A stretch of DNA of 64,000 nucleotides from Streptosporangiaceae bacterium (lineage in GTDB: Bacteria; Actinomycetota; Actinomycetes; Streptosporangiales; Streptosporangiaceae), in NCBI GenBank assembly GCA_019245115.1, contig JAFARZ010000093.1, positions 1 through 64,000 of the forward strand. Reading direction: 5' to 3'. The position numbers and the translations under genes were made by a program. The notes under the pieces were generated by a model, which saw only the letters and a program-made list of their open reading frames with translations, did not search any database and was not told where the DNA came from. Numbering within the stretch: position 1 is the first letter of the stretch; each line of letters begins with the position of its first letter. Shown piece by piece: positions 46,333 to 54,378 of this stretch.

Positions 46333-48041
46333 CTGCTGGTCTCCAGCCAGAGATTCGACAGATCGAACCAGCGGTCGATAGTCGGCATGGCAATCGCATT
46401 TCTCACCCGCTGGCCGCGTATATGGGGGATGGTCGGCGCGTGAACGAGTATCGGTACGATCGCGGCGTCCCTCATCACCTGGAGGTCGATCTCATGCCAG
46501 AGAGCGCTCGCCTTCGCGGGATCGGTCGCGCTGAGCGCCTCCTCTATGAGGCGATCGGTTTCGGCGTTGCTGTAGCAGCCGTAGTTGCCGGTGCCGCGCG
46601 CCTGGTTCGTCTGGAACATCGGCTGAAGGAAAGCCCGGCCGTTGTTGCCGAACCAGTCCGGAGTCCACGCCGGGGCCGATATGTCCCACAGTCCAGCCCG
46701 CGCGTTCGCCGGGTCCTGGAGAAACGGATAGTAGTCGGCGTGTCCCATCGCGATGAACCGGAGCGTGATGCCTACCTTCGCGAGGTCAGCGGCGATCGAT
46801 TGGGCGACCTCGGGGTTCGCGTCGACATCGCGGTGGACAATCGTCAGTGTCAGGCCGTCCGCATAGCCGGCTTCGGCGAGCAGGGCCCGCGCCTTCTCCG
46901 GGTCGCCCTGGTCACCTGGGGTCTGGTAAAGGTCGAACTCCCGGTGACCGTAGTTGCCCGGAGGGATGGCCGAGTGTGCGGGCCACATGACGGTCCCGGC
47001 GCTGAGCCTGTCGAATATGCCAACGACCGCGGATTTGTCTATCGCATATGCGATGGCTTGGCGGACCGCCAGCTTGCCCATTGCCCCCCCGGAATTCGGG
47101 CTGACCATGTTGAACACCAGGTAAGGGTTCAGCGCATAGCCGAGGTTGTTGCCCGGGTCCGTCGGATTCAACTCGTAGGGCTCGGTGACGGGTGAGGCCC
47201 AGGAGAGATCGGCTCCGTCGGCGCGGATCCGCAGGCCGACCTCCTCTGGAGTCGCCTTCTCCATGGTGATCTCGATCCCGTCGAGGTACTGATGACGGAC
47301 CGGATCCGTCTCCTGGCGCCACACGGGATTGGGTGCCATGCGAAGTTCCTTGCCGTGTACGTAGTGAGTCAGCCGGTAAGGGCCGATTGAGCGAACGTTA
47401 CGCCGGAACTCCTCGCTGTCTGGAATCAGCGCATCGTATTCGACTGGCGCGGGGGAGGCGAACATCATCGCGAGGATGTGGACAAAATCCAGTGCTGGGC
47501 GGATGAGCTCGAATACCAAGACCGAATCATCGACCGCGCGCAGACCGGAGATGTCATGGCTGTTTTGGTACTCGGCCAATTTTTCAGGCGTTGCATCTAC
47601 CGCCGGCACAGCCGCTGCATAGCCGTCACAGAATTCGCTCATCCCCTTGATGGTGCTGGTGAAATAGTGAATGGCACCGGCTTGGAATACAGGGTTGCAC
47701 ATCCTCTTGAATCCGCGCACAAAGTCATACGCTGTCACCTCACGCGGCGAGTCGGTGTCCCACTGGACGCCTTTGCGCAAGCTGATTTTGTAGGTCAGAT
47801 GGTCCTCGCTCAATCCGCCGTTCTCCACCGTTGGAATCTCCGTGGCGATGTCGGGCACCGGGGTAACCTGTCGCCAGGACCGCAGGTGCCGCACCGGCCG
47901 GTAAGTGAACAGCTGGCGGGTGAACAGCCGAATAATCTGCCCGGACAGCATGTAGTAGGAACTCGCTGGATCGACATGGTCCATACTTCCGGGACCGTAC
48001 ATACGCAGAATACCGCCACGACTTGGCCGATCACCGCTCAT
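46329..48041 (-). CDS. Family-5 solute-binding-protein homologue without signal peptide (2)
   Basis: 570 residues. The SBP_bac_5 pattern is clear: GGILRMYGPGSMDHVDPASS, ISLRKGVQWDTDSPREVTAYDFVRGFKR, NPVWRQETDPVRHQYLDGIEI, and WTPDWFGNNGRAFLQPMF. The frame opens to 48083, but ATG 48041 has AAGGAGG eight bases upstream and is followed directly by the mature-like domain, with no signal peptide or lipobox. Close to the paralogue at 40 kb (VTAxDxVRGFKR shared). No transporter membrane or ATPase genes are present. Coupled with DUF885 downstream. Confidence 0.85.
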   Translation of the reverse strand: MSGDRPSRGGILRMYGPGSMDHVDPASSYYMLSGQIIRLFTRQLFTYRPVRHLRSWRQVTPVPDIATEIPTVENGGLSEDHLTYKISLRKGVQWDTDSPREVTAYDFVRGFKRMCNPVFQAGAIHYFTSTIKGMSEFCDGYAAAVPAVDATPEKLAEYQNSHDISGLRAVDDSVLVFELIRPALDFVHILAMMFASPAPVEYDALIPDSEEFRRNVRSIGPYRLTHYVHGKELRMAPNPVWRQETDPVRHQYLDGIEITMEKATPEEVGLRIRADGADLSWASPVTEPYELNPTDPGNNLGYALNPYLVFNMVSPNSGGAMGKLAVRQAIAYAIDKSAVVGIFDRLSAGTVMWPAHSAIPPGNYGHREFDLYQTPGDQGDPEKARALLAEAGYADGLTLTIVHRDVDANPEVAQSIAADLAKVGITLRFIAMGHADYYPFLQDPANARAGLWDISAPAWTPDWFGNNGRAFLQPMFQTNQARGTGNYGCYSNAETDRLIEEALSATDPAKASALWHEIDLQVMRDAAIVPILVHAPTIPHIRGQRVRNAIAMPTIDRWFDLSNLWLETSR

Positions 48042-48125
48042 GCGCCTCGCCTCCTTACAGACGACGTGGAAGGTAACACACACTTCCGGTGAACGACAAA
48101 TATATCGTGGGTATCTCGAGCTTCC

Positions 48126-48155
48126 TTGACATCAACGCGACGCTGAACATACGGT
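48126..48155 (+). promoter_or_regulatory. Sigma-70-like promoter candidate
   Basis: TTGACA at 48126-48131, an 18-base spacer and TACGGT at 48150-48155, 25 bases before the start of the third SBP homologue. It lies in the only divergent gap of the region, where the minus-strand operon also begins. Confidence 0.5.
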
Positions 48156-48179
48156 CCTCCCGACGGCTCGGAGGTGGGC

Positions 48180-50003
48180 ATGGCAATGCGCATAACTGGT
48201 TTTCGTCCTAGCGAGCAAAAAATTGTTCAATTGCCGCGTCGCGGTGGCACGCTTACGATGGTGGGCGTGGGGGATGTTGATAGTCTGGACCCTGCGCTGG
48301 CCTACCACACGGTCACTCGCGGCATTCTCCGGGCGTATACTCGCCAACTGGTTGGATATATTGCGCAGAAGGATCCCGCCGAAGCGGGACGTATCGTTCC
48401 CGATATGGCCACCGAGGTGCCGACTATAGAGAATGGCCGGTTGAGCACGGATGGCAGAACGTACGTGTTCACGCTAAAGGAGGGCGTCTATTGGAACGCT
48501 CCGTCGGGAATCCGGCCGGTGACGGCGCGCGACGTCGTCCGGGGCATCAAGCGGCTCGCCGATCCGAGGATGCCCAGTCCTGGCTTGCCGTATTACCTGA
48601 GTACGATTGCGGGAATGAGCGATTTCCGGGATGCGCTCGCGGAAGCACAGCGGACGGGGGACCCTATCTCCGAGCGCATGGAATGTCTCGACATCAACGG
48701 TGTCCAGGCGATTGGCGAGTCGGAGGTACGCTTTACTATTCAATATCCGGCTTCCGACTTCCTGAACATGCTGGCGCTTCCGTTCGCCACGCCGGCGTCG
48801 GCCGAATACTTGGCCCTCGTGCCAGGCAGCCCCGAAATGATAGCGGCAATAGTGTCGAACGGTCCGTATCAGCTCCGCCGGTACGTGCCCGGTGAGCAGA
48901 TCACGCTCGAGCGCAACCCGGCGTGGGTGCCGGCTAGCGACTCGCTGCGTGCTGCCCACGTCGACCGCATAACAGTGCGGGAGGGCCTGACGGAGCAGGA
49001 AGCGTACGAACTCGTGGCGACCGGGTCCGCCGACATGCTGTGGGATATCCAGCCCCCCACGGAAAAGCTGCCCGAGTTGCTCGCTACGGGCGATTCCCGC
49101 CTGGAGATATACCCTGCCGGGCTGCTCAGCCCCTACCTTGTTATCAACTTTGCCAGTACGGCAGCCGGCGGGCACGCGGTGAGAAAGCGCGCCGTGCGTA
49201 TGGCTCTCCAGTATGCCGTGGACAAGGCCGCCGTATCCGCGGTGTGGGGCGGCACGGCTTTCAACGCCATCGCGGACCAGGTCCTGCCATCGCTCTGCCA
49301 TGCTCACCAGGAGGTGCATCCATACCAGACCGCTGGCGGACGTGGTGACCCGGAACTCGCGCGACGACTACTCGCTGATGCGGGCTATCCGGATGGCCTT
49401 ACGCTGAGGATGGTCTTCCGGGATTGCGATATACACCCTGAGACCGCGGAAGTGGTGGGGGCCGCGATGGCTCGCGCGGGGATCCGGATCGAGATGATGC
49501 CGGTCCCGATCGACAAGCTTTTTTCGAAGTACTTCTCTTCGACCGGCTCGACGCTCCACAACACGTGGGATATCGCGCTCACCGGCTGGGAGCCGGACTG
49601 GTACGGAAATAATGCCCGCACGTACCTCCAGCCGCTATTCGACAGCCGGGCCGTTTCGCAAAATGGCGACTGGGGTTCGAACTTCGGTCATTACCGGAGC
49701 GAATCAGTGAACCGGTTGCTGGAAGAGGCACTACGCAGTGGCGACGAGATTCGCGCTGGCGAGCTGATGCGGGAGGCCGAGGTCCAGGTCCTCGCCGACG
49801 CCGCGGTCGTGCCGATCCTATTCGCCTATCAGTACTGGTTTCACTCCGGCCGCGTCCAGAATTGGCTGCCCTATCCAGTGCTTAATGGCGACCTCACCAA
49901 CCTGTGGCTCGCCGCGGACGACGGTGATCAGAGGCCAAAATTTAGGAAGATGGTGCAAAGCCAAGAACGAAATGCCGAACACGGAGTACAACACGATGAA
50001 TGA
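48180..50003 (+). CDS. Family-5 solute-binding-protein homologue without signal peptide (3)
   Basis: 607 residues. SBP_bac_5 features: GGTLTMVGVGDVDSLDPALAYH, VFTLKEGVYWN, PVTARDVVRGIKR, and WEPDWYGNNARTYLQPLF. GGAGG lies before ATG 48180 (ATG 48186 also possible). The N-terminus is polar (RITGFRPSEQKIVQLPRR), with no signal. Divergent from paralogue 2 and overlapping the SRPBCC gene downstream by eight bases. Three such proteins in 10 kb, all cytosolic by sequence, is striking. Confidence 0.85.
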   Translation: MAMRITGFRPSEQKIVQLPRRGGTLTMVGVGDVDSLDPALAYHTVTRGILRAYTRQLVGYIAQKDPAEAGRIVPDMATEVPTIENGRLSTDGRTYVFTLKEGVYWNAPSGIRPVTARDVVRGIKRLADPRMPSPGLPYYLSTIAGMSDFRDALAEAQRTGDPISERMECLDINGVQAIGESEVRFTIQYPASDFLNMLALPFATPASAEYLALVPGSPEMIAAIVSNGPYQLRRYVPGEQITLERNPAWVPASDSLRAAHVDRITVREGLTEQEAYELVATGSADMLWDIQPPTEKLPELLATGDSRLEIYPAGLLSPYLVINFASTAAGGHAVRKRAVRMALQYAVDKAAVSAVWGGTAFNAIADQVLPSLCHAHQEVHPYQTAGGRGDPELARRLLADAGYPDGLTLRMVFRDCDIHPETAEVVGAAMARAGIRIEMMPVPIDKLFSKYFSSTGSTLHNTWDIALTGWEPDWYGNNARTYLQPLFDSRAVSQNGDWGSNFGHYRSESVNRLLEEALRSGDEIRAGELMREAEVQVLADAAVVPILFAYQYWFHSGRVQNWLPYPVLNGDLTNLWLAADDGDQRPKFRKMVQSQERNAEHGVQHDE

Positions 50004-50511
50004 TCCACGTTTCGTCTACACTACCTATATCGGTACGACGTCAGAGGAACTCTGGCGCGCATTGATCGAGCCCTCTCTGACGCGCCTGTACTGGGGAGGC
50101 TCCGCTCTGGAGTCGGACTGGAAAGCCGGTTCGCCAATCAAAACCCAGTGGGCGCCGGATATGGAATTCAAAGATCTCGGCCAGCGAGTTTTGATAGCCG
50201 AACCTCATCGGAGGCTCTCGTACACCTGGCATCTCTTCCAGCCGGAACATGCTGCCCGTTTTAGCTGGGGCGACGCTGAGTTCTCCCGGTACGCGAGCGA
50301 GAAGCGTTCGAAGGTGACCTTCGAGATAGAACCCAGCAAGGTTGAGGTGAAGGCCGTCAGGCTCACGGTCATTCATGACGACTTCGATCCGGGCAGCATG
50401 ATGTATCAGGCAATCAGTGGTGGGCTCGCCGCGACCGGTGGCTGGCCGGCGGTGCTCGCCAATGCCAAGACCCTCCTGGAGACCGGCAAGCCTCTTCCGT
50501 CCGCTTTTTAA
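49996..50511 (+). CDS. SRPBCC (AHSA1/START-fold) protein 1
   Basis: 171 residues from ATG 49996, with GGAG nine bases upstream. The AHSA1-like pattern: VYTTYIGTTSEELWRALIEPSLTRLYWGGS, then strands with LSYTWHLF and the long C-terminal helix GGWPAVLANAKTLLETG. The SRPBCC fold binds small hydrophobic ligands; the calicheamicin self-resistance protein CalC has this fold. It overlaps the SBP homologue upstream, so it belongs to the cluster. Role: cyclase, ligand binding or self-protection; undecided. Confidence 0.85.
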   Translation: MNDPRFVYTTYIGTTSEELWRALIEPSLTRLYWGGSALESDWKAGSPIKTQWAPDMEFKDLGQRVLIAEPHRRLSYTWHLFQPEHAARFSWGDAEFSRYASEKRSKVTFEIEPSKVEVKAVRLTVIHDDFDPGSMMYQAISGGLAATGGWPAVLANAKTLLETGKPLPSAF

Positions 50512-50519
50512 CGACATAC

Positions 50520-50564
50520 GAAGGGTGTCCGCCCCAGACCATCATTCCGGAGTGGACACCCTTC
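50520..50564. terminator. Bidirectional hairpin terminator between SRPBCC genes
   Basis: GAAGGGTGTCC pairs perfectly with GGACACCCTTC (11 bp) around a 23-base loop, nine bases after one stop and eleven before the other of two convergent genes. Suitable as a shared terminator. Confidence 0.75.
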
Positions 50565-50575
50565 AGCGGACCCAG

Positions 50576-51061
50576 TCAGCCGTGGCCGTCAGGGAAGCGG
50601 TCCGCCACGATCGTGAGAATGATGTCGTGTTCGAGGTATGCCTTCAGTGCGGCGATGAGCTGAGTGAATCCGCCCATCGAGTCAGCCACCCTGGCGACGA
50701 TCTCGTCACCGTTTCCGCCGGTGAAGCCGCTCTCCTTGATGGCGAGATAAGTGGTGTCGCCACTACGGGCGTCGAAGCGGAACTCGACCGTCGTGGCGCC
50801 CGGCGCCGGGCCCCATTCGAACTTGACGAGGCGGTTTTTCTCGAAGTCCTTCACCACGACAGGCACGGAGACGTTGTACATCTCCCAGGTCCATTCGACC
50901 TCCGCGCCGGTCTTCAGCGGGCCGGTGCTCTTGGTGAACCAGAACTTGGCCGTGATCGATGGGTCGGTCAGTGCTTTGAACACCTGGTCGACCGGACGGC
51001 GGATCAGGACGCCGGTATTAACGTCAGGAACCTTCGTAAGCTGCAGGTTCGTGTCAGCCAA
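50576..51061 (-). CDS. SRPBCC (AHSA1/START-fold) protein 2
   Basis: 161 residues from a TTG at 51061 preceded by GGAGG nine bases away; the longer frame to 51115 lacks a ribosome site. AHSA1 pattern: IRRPVDQVFKALTDPSITAKFWFTKS, then WTWEMYNVSVPVVVKDFEKNRLVKFEW and a C-terminal helix. It is a single gene facing SRPBCC 1. Paired START-fold proteins are also present in the calicheamicin cluster (CalC, CalU16, CalU19), but this fold is common, so resistance is only a hypothesis. Confidence 0.82.
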   Translation of the reverse strand: MADTNLQLTKVPDVNTGVLIRRPVDQVFKALTDPSITAKFWFTKSTGPLKTGAEVEWTWEMYNVSVPVVVKDFEKNRLVKFEWGPAPGATTVEFRFDARSGDTTYLAIKESGFTGGNGDEIVARVADSMGGFTQLIAALKAYLEHDIILTIVADRFPDGHG

Positions 51062-51405
51062 TGCTGTACACCTCCACTCTTTGTTGCTGTTGCGCGGCGA
51101 CTCTACCCAGAGCAAGTCGCCTTATGCCGTGAGTTCGGGCAACCCTAGTAACATCAGGGTTGCATCCTGGCCGCAGGCAAGCAGCGAGCCGCGCGGAATC
51201 TTATGCCAGAAGGGGGATCCTGGCAACCAGGGGTGTTATATACCCTTCGCGATCATTCGGTGAGTATGGCCTGATCTGGGCCGGATTGCTAATATGCGGC
51301 CGTGGGAACTGCCTTCTAGTCTCATCACCGGTAGATCGTGATAGCCGGATAACCGTAGATCGCCATGATCCGTGTCCGCGGATCGCGAGAAAGAGAAATA
51401 CGCTG

Positions 51406-52770
51406 ATGACCAGTACGCTTCCTTTGCCAAAGATTGCTCCCGGCGGGTTGCCGCTTGTTGGCCATGCTCTCGCCATGAAGCGGCGCACGGGTGATTTCCT
51501 ACTCTCTCTGCAGACAGGTGATCCTGTTGTACGGATACAAATGGGAAGAGCCCATATGTACGTCGTCAACGACCCGGATCTTATACGCGAGGTCCTGCGC
51601 GCGCCAAAGCAGTTCGCACGCGGCGGGCCGGTGATGGACCGGTTCCGGACAATGTTCGGCAATGGGCTCGGAGTTTCCGAGGGCGAGTTTCACCGGCGGC
51701 AGCGGGCGCTGATCCAGCCGGCGTTCCACCATAAGCGGATCATCGCCTACTCGTCGCTCATGAGCGATCAGGTGGCGTCGATGCTGGGCTCCTGGCGGGA
51801 CGGCCAGCGCCGTGCGATCGACCGTGAGATGGATGAACTCGCGCTGGCGAACGTGACACATGTAATCTTCGCCGATGACTCGGGTCTCGATTATTCTCGG
51901 TTTATGGAAGCAACGGCGAATCTTTTGGAAGGGCTTTTCCGTCGTATTACTGACACGACGGGTCTCCTGACCCGGCTCCCAACTCCTAGCAATCGCAGAT
52001 ACCAGGAGGCGGTAGATTATCTCCGTGGCACGATCGACAAGGTGATCAGCGACTACCGCAACAGCGGAGTCGATCACGGTGATCTGCTGTCGATGATGGT
52101 AATGGCACGAGATGACAACGGCCAGCCCGCCATGACTGAGAAACAACTTCACGATGAGGTGATGACGTTTTTCATCGGCGGTAGCAATACTGTGAGCAAT
52201 ACGCTGTCGTGGGCGCTGCACGAGATCGCCACTCATCCTGACGTCGAGAAGCGGCTGCATGAAGAGGTCGACGAGGTGCTGGCGGGCCGGCCGGCCGGCC
52301 ATGCAGACATCGAAAGCCTTGACTACACCAGGCGTGTGCTCACCGAAACCCTTCGAGTGCGAACCCAGGGACTTTTTCTCAGCAGGGTCACCACGTCCGA
52401 TGCGGAGCTCGGCGGCTACAGAATTCCTGCCGGAGCGTCGGTTCTCTACAGCTTCTACGCCTTGAACCACAATCCTGCAATCCACTCCGACCCGGAATCG
52501 TTCGATCCCGACCGGTGGCTACCTGAGCGGGCGCGATGGATTCCGCGGGGGGCGTTCATGCCCTTTGGAGTTGGCGTGCACGGGTGTATCGGCGACCAGT
52601 TCGCCTGGACTGAAATGATTATTTCCCTGGCCACGATTACGGCGCAATGGCGTCTCGTTTCAGTTCCGGGGCACCGGCCACGGCCGAAGCCGGCGATCAC
52701 GATGCCGCTGGACGCTCTTCCCATGGAGGTGCGCCGCCGGGATGTCGCGGCCGTCAGCAAGGCCGTCTAG
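51406..52770 (+). CDS. Cytochrome P450
   Basis: 454 residues from ATG 51406. Heme-binding loop FGVGVHGCIG, ExxR as ETLR in the K helix, and PERF-like DPDRWLPERA. The I-helix reads FFIGGSNTVSNT, where the usual acid before Thr (GxD/ET) is asparagine; this occurs in some P450s with unusual chemistry or with substrate-assisted proton delivery. A ferredoxin and reductase are not nearby. It begins a plus-strand run with the SDR-like, DUF899 and glycosyltransferase genes; presumably oxidises the product. Confidence 0.92.
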   Translation: MTSTLPLPKIAPGGLPLVGHALAMKRRTGDFLLSLQTGDPVVRIQMGRAHMYVVNDPDLIREVLRAPKQFARGGPVMDRFRTMFGNGLGVSEGEFHRRQRALIQPAFHHKRIIAYSSLMSDQVASMLGSWRDGQRRAIDREMDELALANVTHVIFADDSGLDYSRFMEATANLLEGLFRRITDTTGLLTRLPTPSNRRYQEAVDYLRGTIDKVISDYRNSGVDHGDLLSMMVMARDDNGQPAMTEKQLHDEVMTFFIGGSNTVSNTLSWALHEIATHPDVEKRLHEEVDEVLAGRPAGHADIESLDYTRRVLTETLRVRTQGLFLSRVTTSDAELGGYRIPAGASVLYSFYALNHNPAIHSDPESFDPDRWLPERARWIPRGAFMPFGVGVHGCIGDQFAWTEMIISLATITAQWRLVSVPGHRPRPKPAITMPLDALPMEVRRRDVAAVSKAV

Positions 52771-52832
52771 CTGGTGAAAAGTATCTACGTCGGCAGCGGC
52801 AAGCAGCAGTCTCAGCTAAGGAGGGCTGGATC

Positions 52833-53498
52833 ATGGGGAACACGGTCGTAGTCGGAGTCGGCCCGAATGTCGGCTTCGCTATCGCTCGCGCGTTCGGCCG
52901 CGAGGGCGACCTCATCGGCCTGGTCGCGCGCAGTGAGAGCCGTCTGGAACACTTCGTGCGGGAGCTCAAAGCGGAAGGGATCAAGGCCTTTGCCTTTCCG
53001 GCGGATGCCAGCGATCCGGCTCAGCTCACCGACGCCCTAGAGTGCGCAGGGGAGATACTCGGACCGATTACGACCCTCGAGTACAGCCCGATGGGCCCGT
53101 TCACATCGACGCTCGAGACCACCCCGGAGAGCGCGCTCGACGCGTTCCGCAGGCACACGCTCGGTGCCATCACCGCGGTACGCGCCGTCGCGCCGGCCAT
53201 GGAAAAGGCGGGTGACGGCACCCTGCTGTTCACGACCGGCGCCTCAGCTCAGCTGCCGGTGCCAATGCTGGGCAGTGTCGGGATAGCGCAAGCCGCACTG
53301 CGCTCTCACCTTCTGTGCCTGCATCACGAGTTCGCGCCGAAGGGTATCTTCGTTGGTAACGTCTGCATTCACGGCCAGGTCAGTCCCGATGCGGGCTTCA
53401 GCCCAGACGAGATAGCCGATCTGCATCTGGCCATGCGCAGGGACCGCGACAAGCCAGAGCGAGTCATCGGCCAGCTACCACCCGGCATAAGCGTCTGA
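52833..53498 (+). CDS. SDR-fold protein lacking the catalytic Tyr/Lys
   Basis: 221 residues from ATG 52833 with AAGGAGG upstream. Rossmann start VVGVGPNVGFAIARAFG is the glycine-rich motif; FPADASDPAQL follows. Where YxxxK is expected the sequence is SVGIAQAALRSHLL, so neither Tyr nor Lys is present, and the NNAG-equivalent reads LEYSPMG. It may bind a nucleotide cofactor or act as a non-redox enzyme. It is between the P450 and DUF899 genes. Confidence 0.78.
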   Translation: MGNTVVVGVGPNVGFAIARAFGREGDLIGLVARSESRLEHFVRELKAEGIKAFAFPADASDPAQLTDALECAGEILGPITTLEYSPMGPFTSTLETTPESALDAFRRHTLGAITAVRAVAPAMEKAGDGTLLFTTGASAQLPVPMLGSVGIAQAALRSHLLCLHHEFAPKGIFVGNVCIHGQVSPDAGFSPDEIADLHLAMRRDRDKPERVIGQLPPGISV

Positions 53499-53548
53499 GG
53501 TCCCTGCCGGCTGGGACGGTACGGCCCTGGCTGGTCCCGGCGTCTGGT

Positions 53549-53577
53549 GTTCGACCTCGGAAGATTCGCGGTTGAGT
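53549..53577 (+). promoter_or_regulatory. Weak StrR-type operator candidate
   Basis: GTTCGACCT, 11 bases, then CGGTTGAGT. The known StrR site is GTTCGActG-N11-CagTcGAAC; the left half fits well and the right half poorly. It is 76 bases before the DUF899 start. The spacing and the presence of a StrR-type gene justify listing it, with low confidence. Confidence 0.25.
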
Positions 53578-53652
53578 CCACGTGGATCCGGAGCCCCACC
53601 GGCGGGTCAGCCTCGGCTGTCCGCCGAAGAAAACGATCATGCTTGGAGCTTG

Positions 53653-54351
53653 ATGATGAGTGACGCGATCCTGCCCATGTGGCCCGTGGGCACCAGCAAG
53701 GACTACATCGAGGCAAGGATAGAACTGGCAAGGGCGGAGCGTGTACTTCGCGATCAGGTGGAGGCGGTTGCGGCAGCCCGGCGGCGGATGCCTCCGGGCG
53801 CGGTTCTGGGCGACTACACCTTCCAGGAGGGGCCGGCCGACCTGTTCGCGGACGACACCTCGCGCCCGGTGCGGCTCAGGGAGCTTTTCGGCGAACGGGG
53901 CACGCTGCTCGTTTACCATCTCATGTTCGGTCCCGAAGACGCCGAGGCATGCCCGATGTGTTCCATGTGGGTAGACGGCTTTAATGGGGTCGCTGCTCAT
54001 ATCGCTCAGCACACGTCATTCGCGGTTATCGGGAAGGCGCCGCTCGCCAAACTGCGCGAATGGGCTCGACGGCGTGCCTGGAATAACCTGCGCATAGTTT
54101 CCAGCTACGGTACGACGTTCAATGCCGACATGCGCGCTGAGAAGCCTAACGGCGAGCAACGCCCGATGATTAGCGTGCTGGGGAAGGATGGCACGGATGT
54201 TCGTCATTTCTATACCCTTCCAGCGAACTTTCTTGACGATGCGCAACGCGGTATAGACCTGCTTTCCCCGGTCTGGAACATCCTTGACTTGCTGCCGACA
54301 GGGCGCGGTGACTGGTATGCAGAGAACTCGTATGAAAGTGACTTGCGCTGA
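53653..54351 (+). CDS. DUF899 thioredoxin-fold protein
   Basis: 232 residues from ATG 53653 (or 53656). DUF899 pattern: ELARAERVLRDQVEAVAAARRRMPPGA near the N-terminus, LFGERGTLLVYHLMFG, and EACPMCSMWVDGFNG, where CPMC is the thioredoxin-like motif; then SSYGTTFNAD and FYTL. Family role is unclear but the fold and CxxC suggest thiol-disulfide chemistry. Position within the cluster, with a sulfur carrier 10 kb away, makes thiol handling of an intermediate plausible. Confidence 0.85.
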   Translation: MMSDAILPMWPVGTSKDYIEARIELARAERVLRDQVEAVAAARRRMPPGAVLGDYTFQEGPADLFADDTSRPVRLRELFGERGTLLVYHLMFGPEDAEACPMCSMWVDGFNGVAAHIAQHTSFAVIGKAPLAKLREWARRRAWNNLRIVSSYGTTFNADMRAEKPNGEQRPMISVLGKDGTDVRHFYTLPANFLDDAQRGIDLLSPVWNILDLLPTGRGDWYAENSYESDLR

Positions 54352-54378
54352 AAGCCGATCGACTGGAAGATACCGGGC

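Noticed and set aside
39989-50003. A peptide ABC importer
   Set aside because: Only binding-protein homologues occur; no permease or ATPase genes and no signal peptides.
51265-51290. String resembling part of a TPP riboswitch (CCTGATCTGG)
   Set aside because: The partner CTGAGA element and the pairing stems are missing and the downstream gene is a P450, not a thiamin gene.
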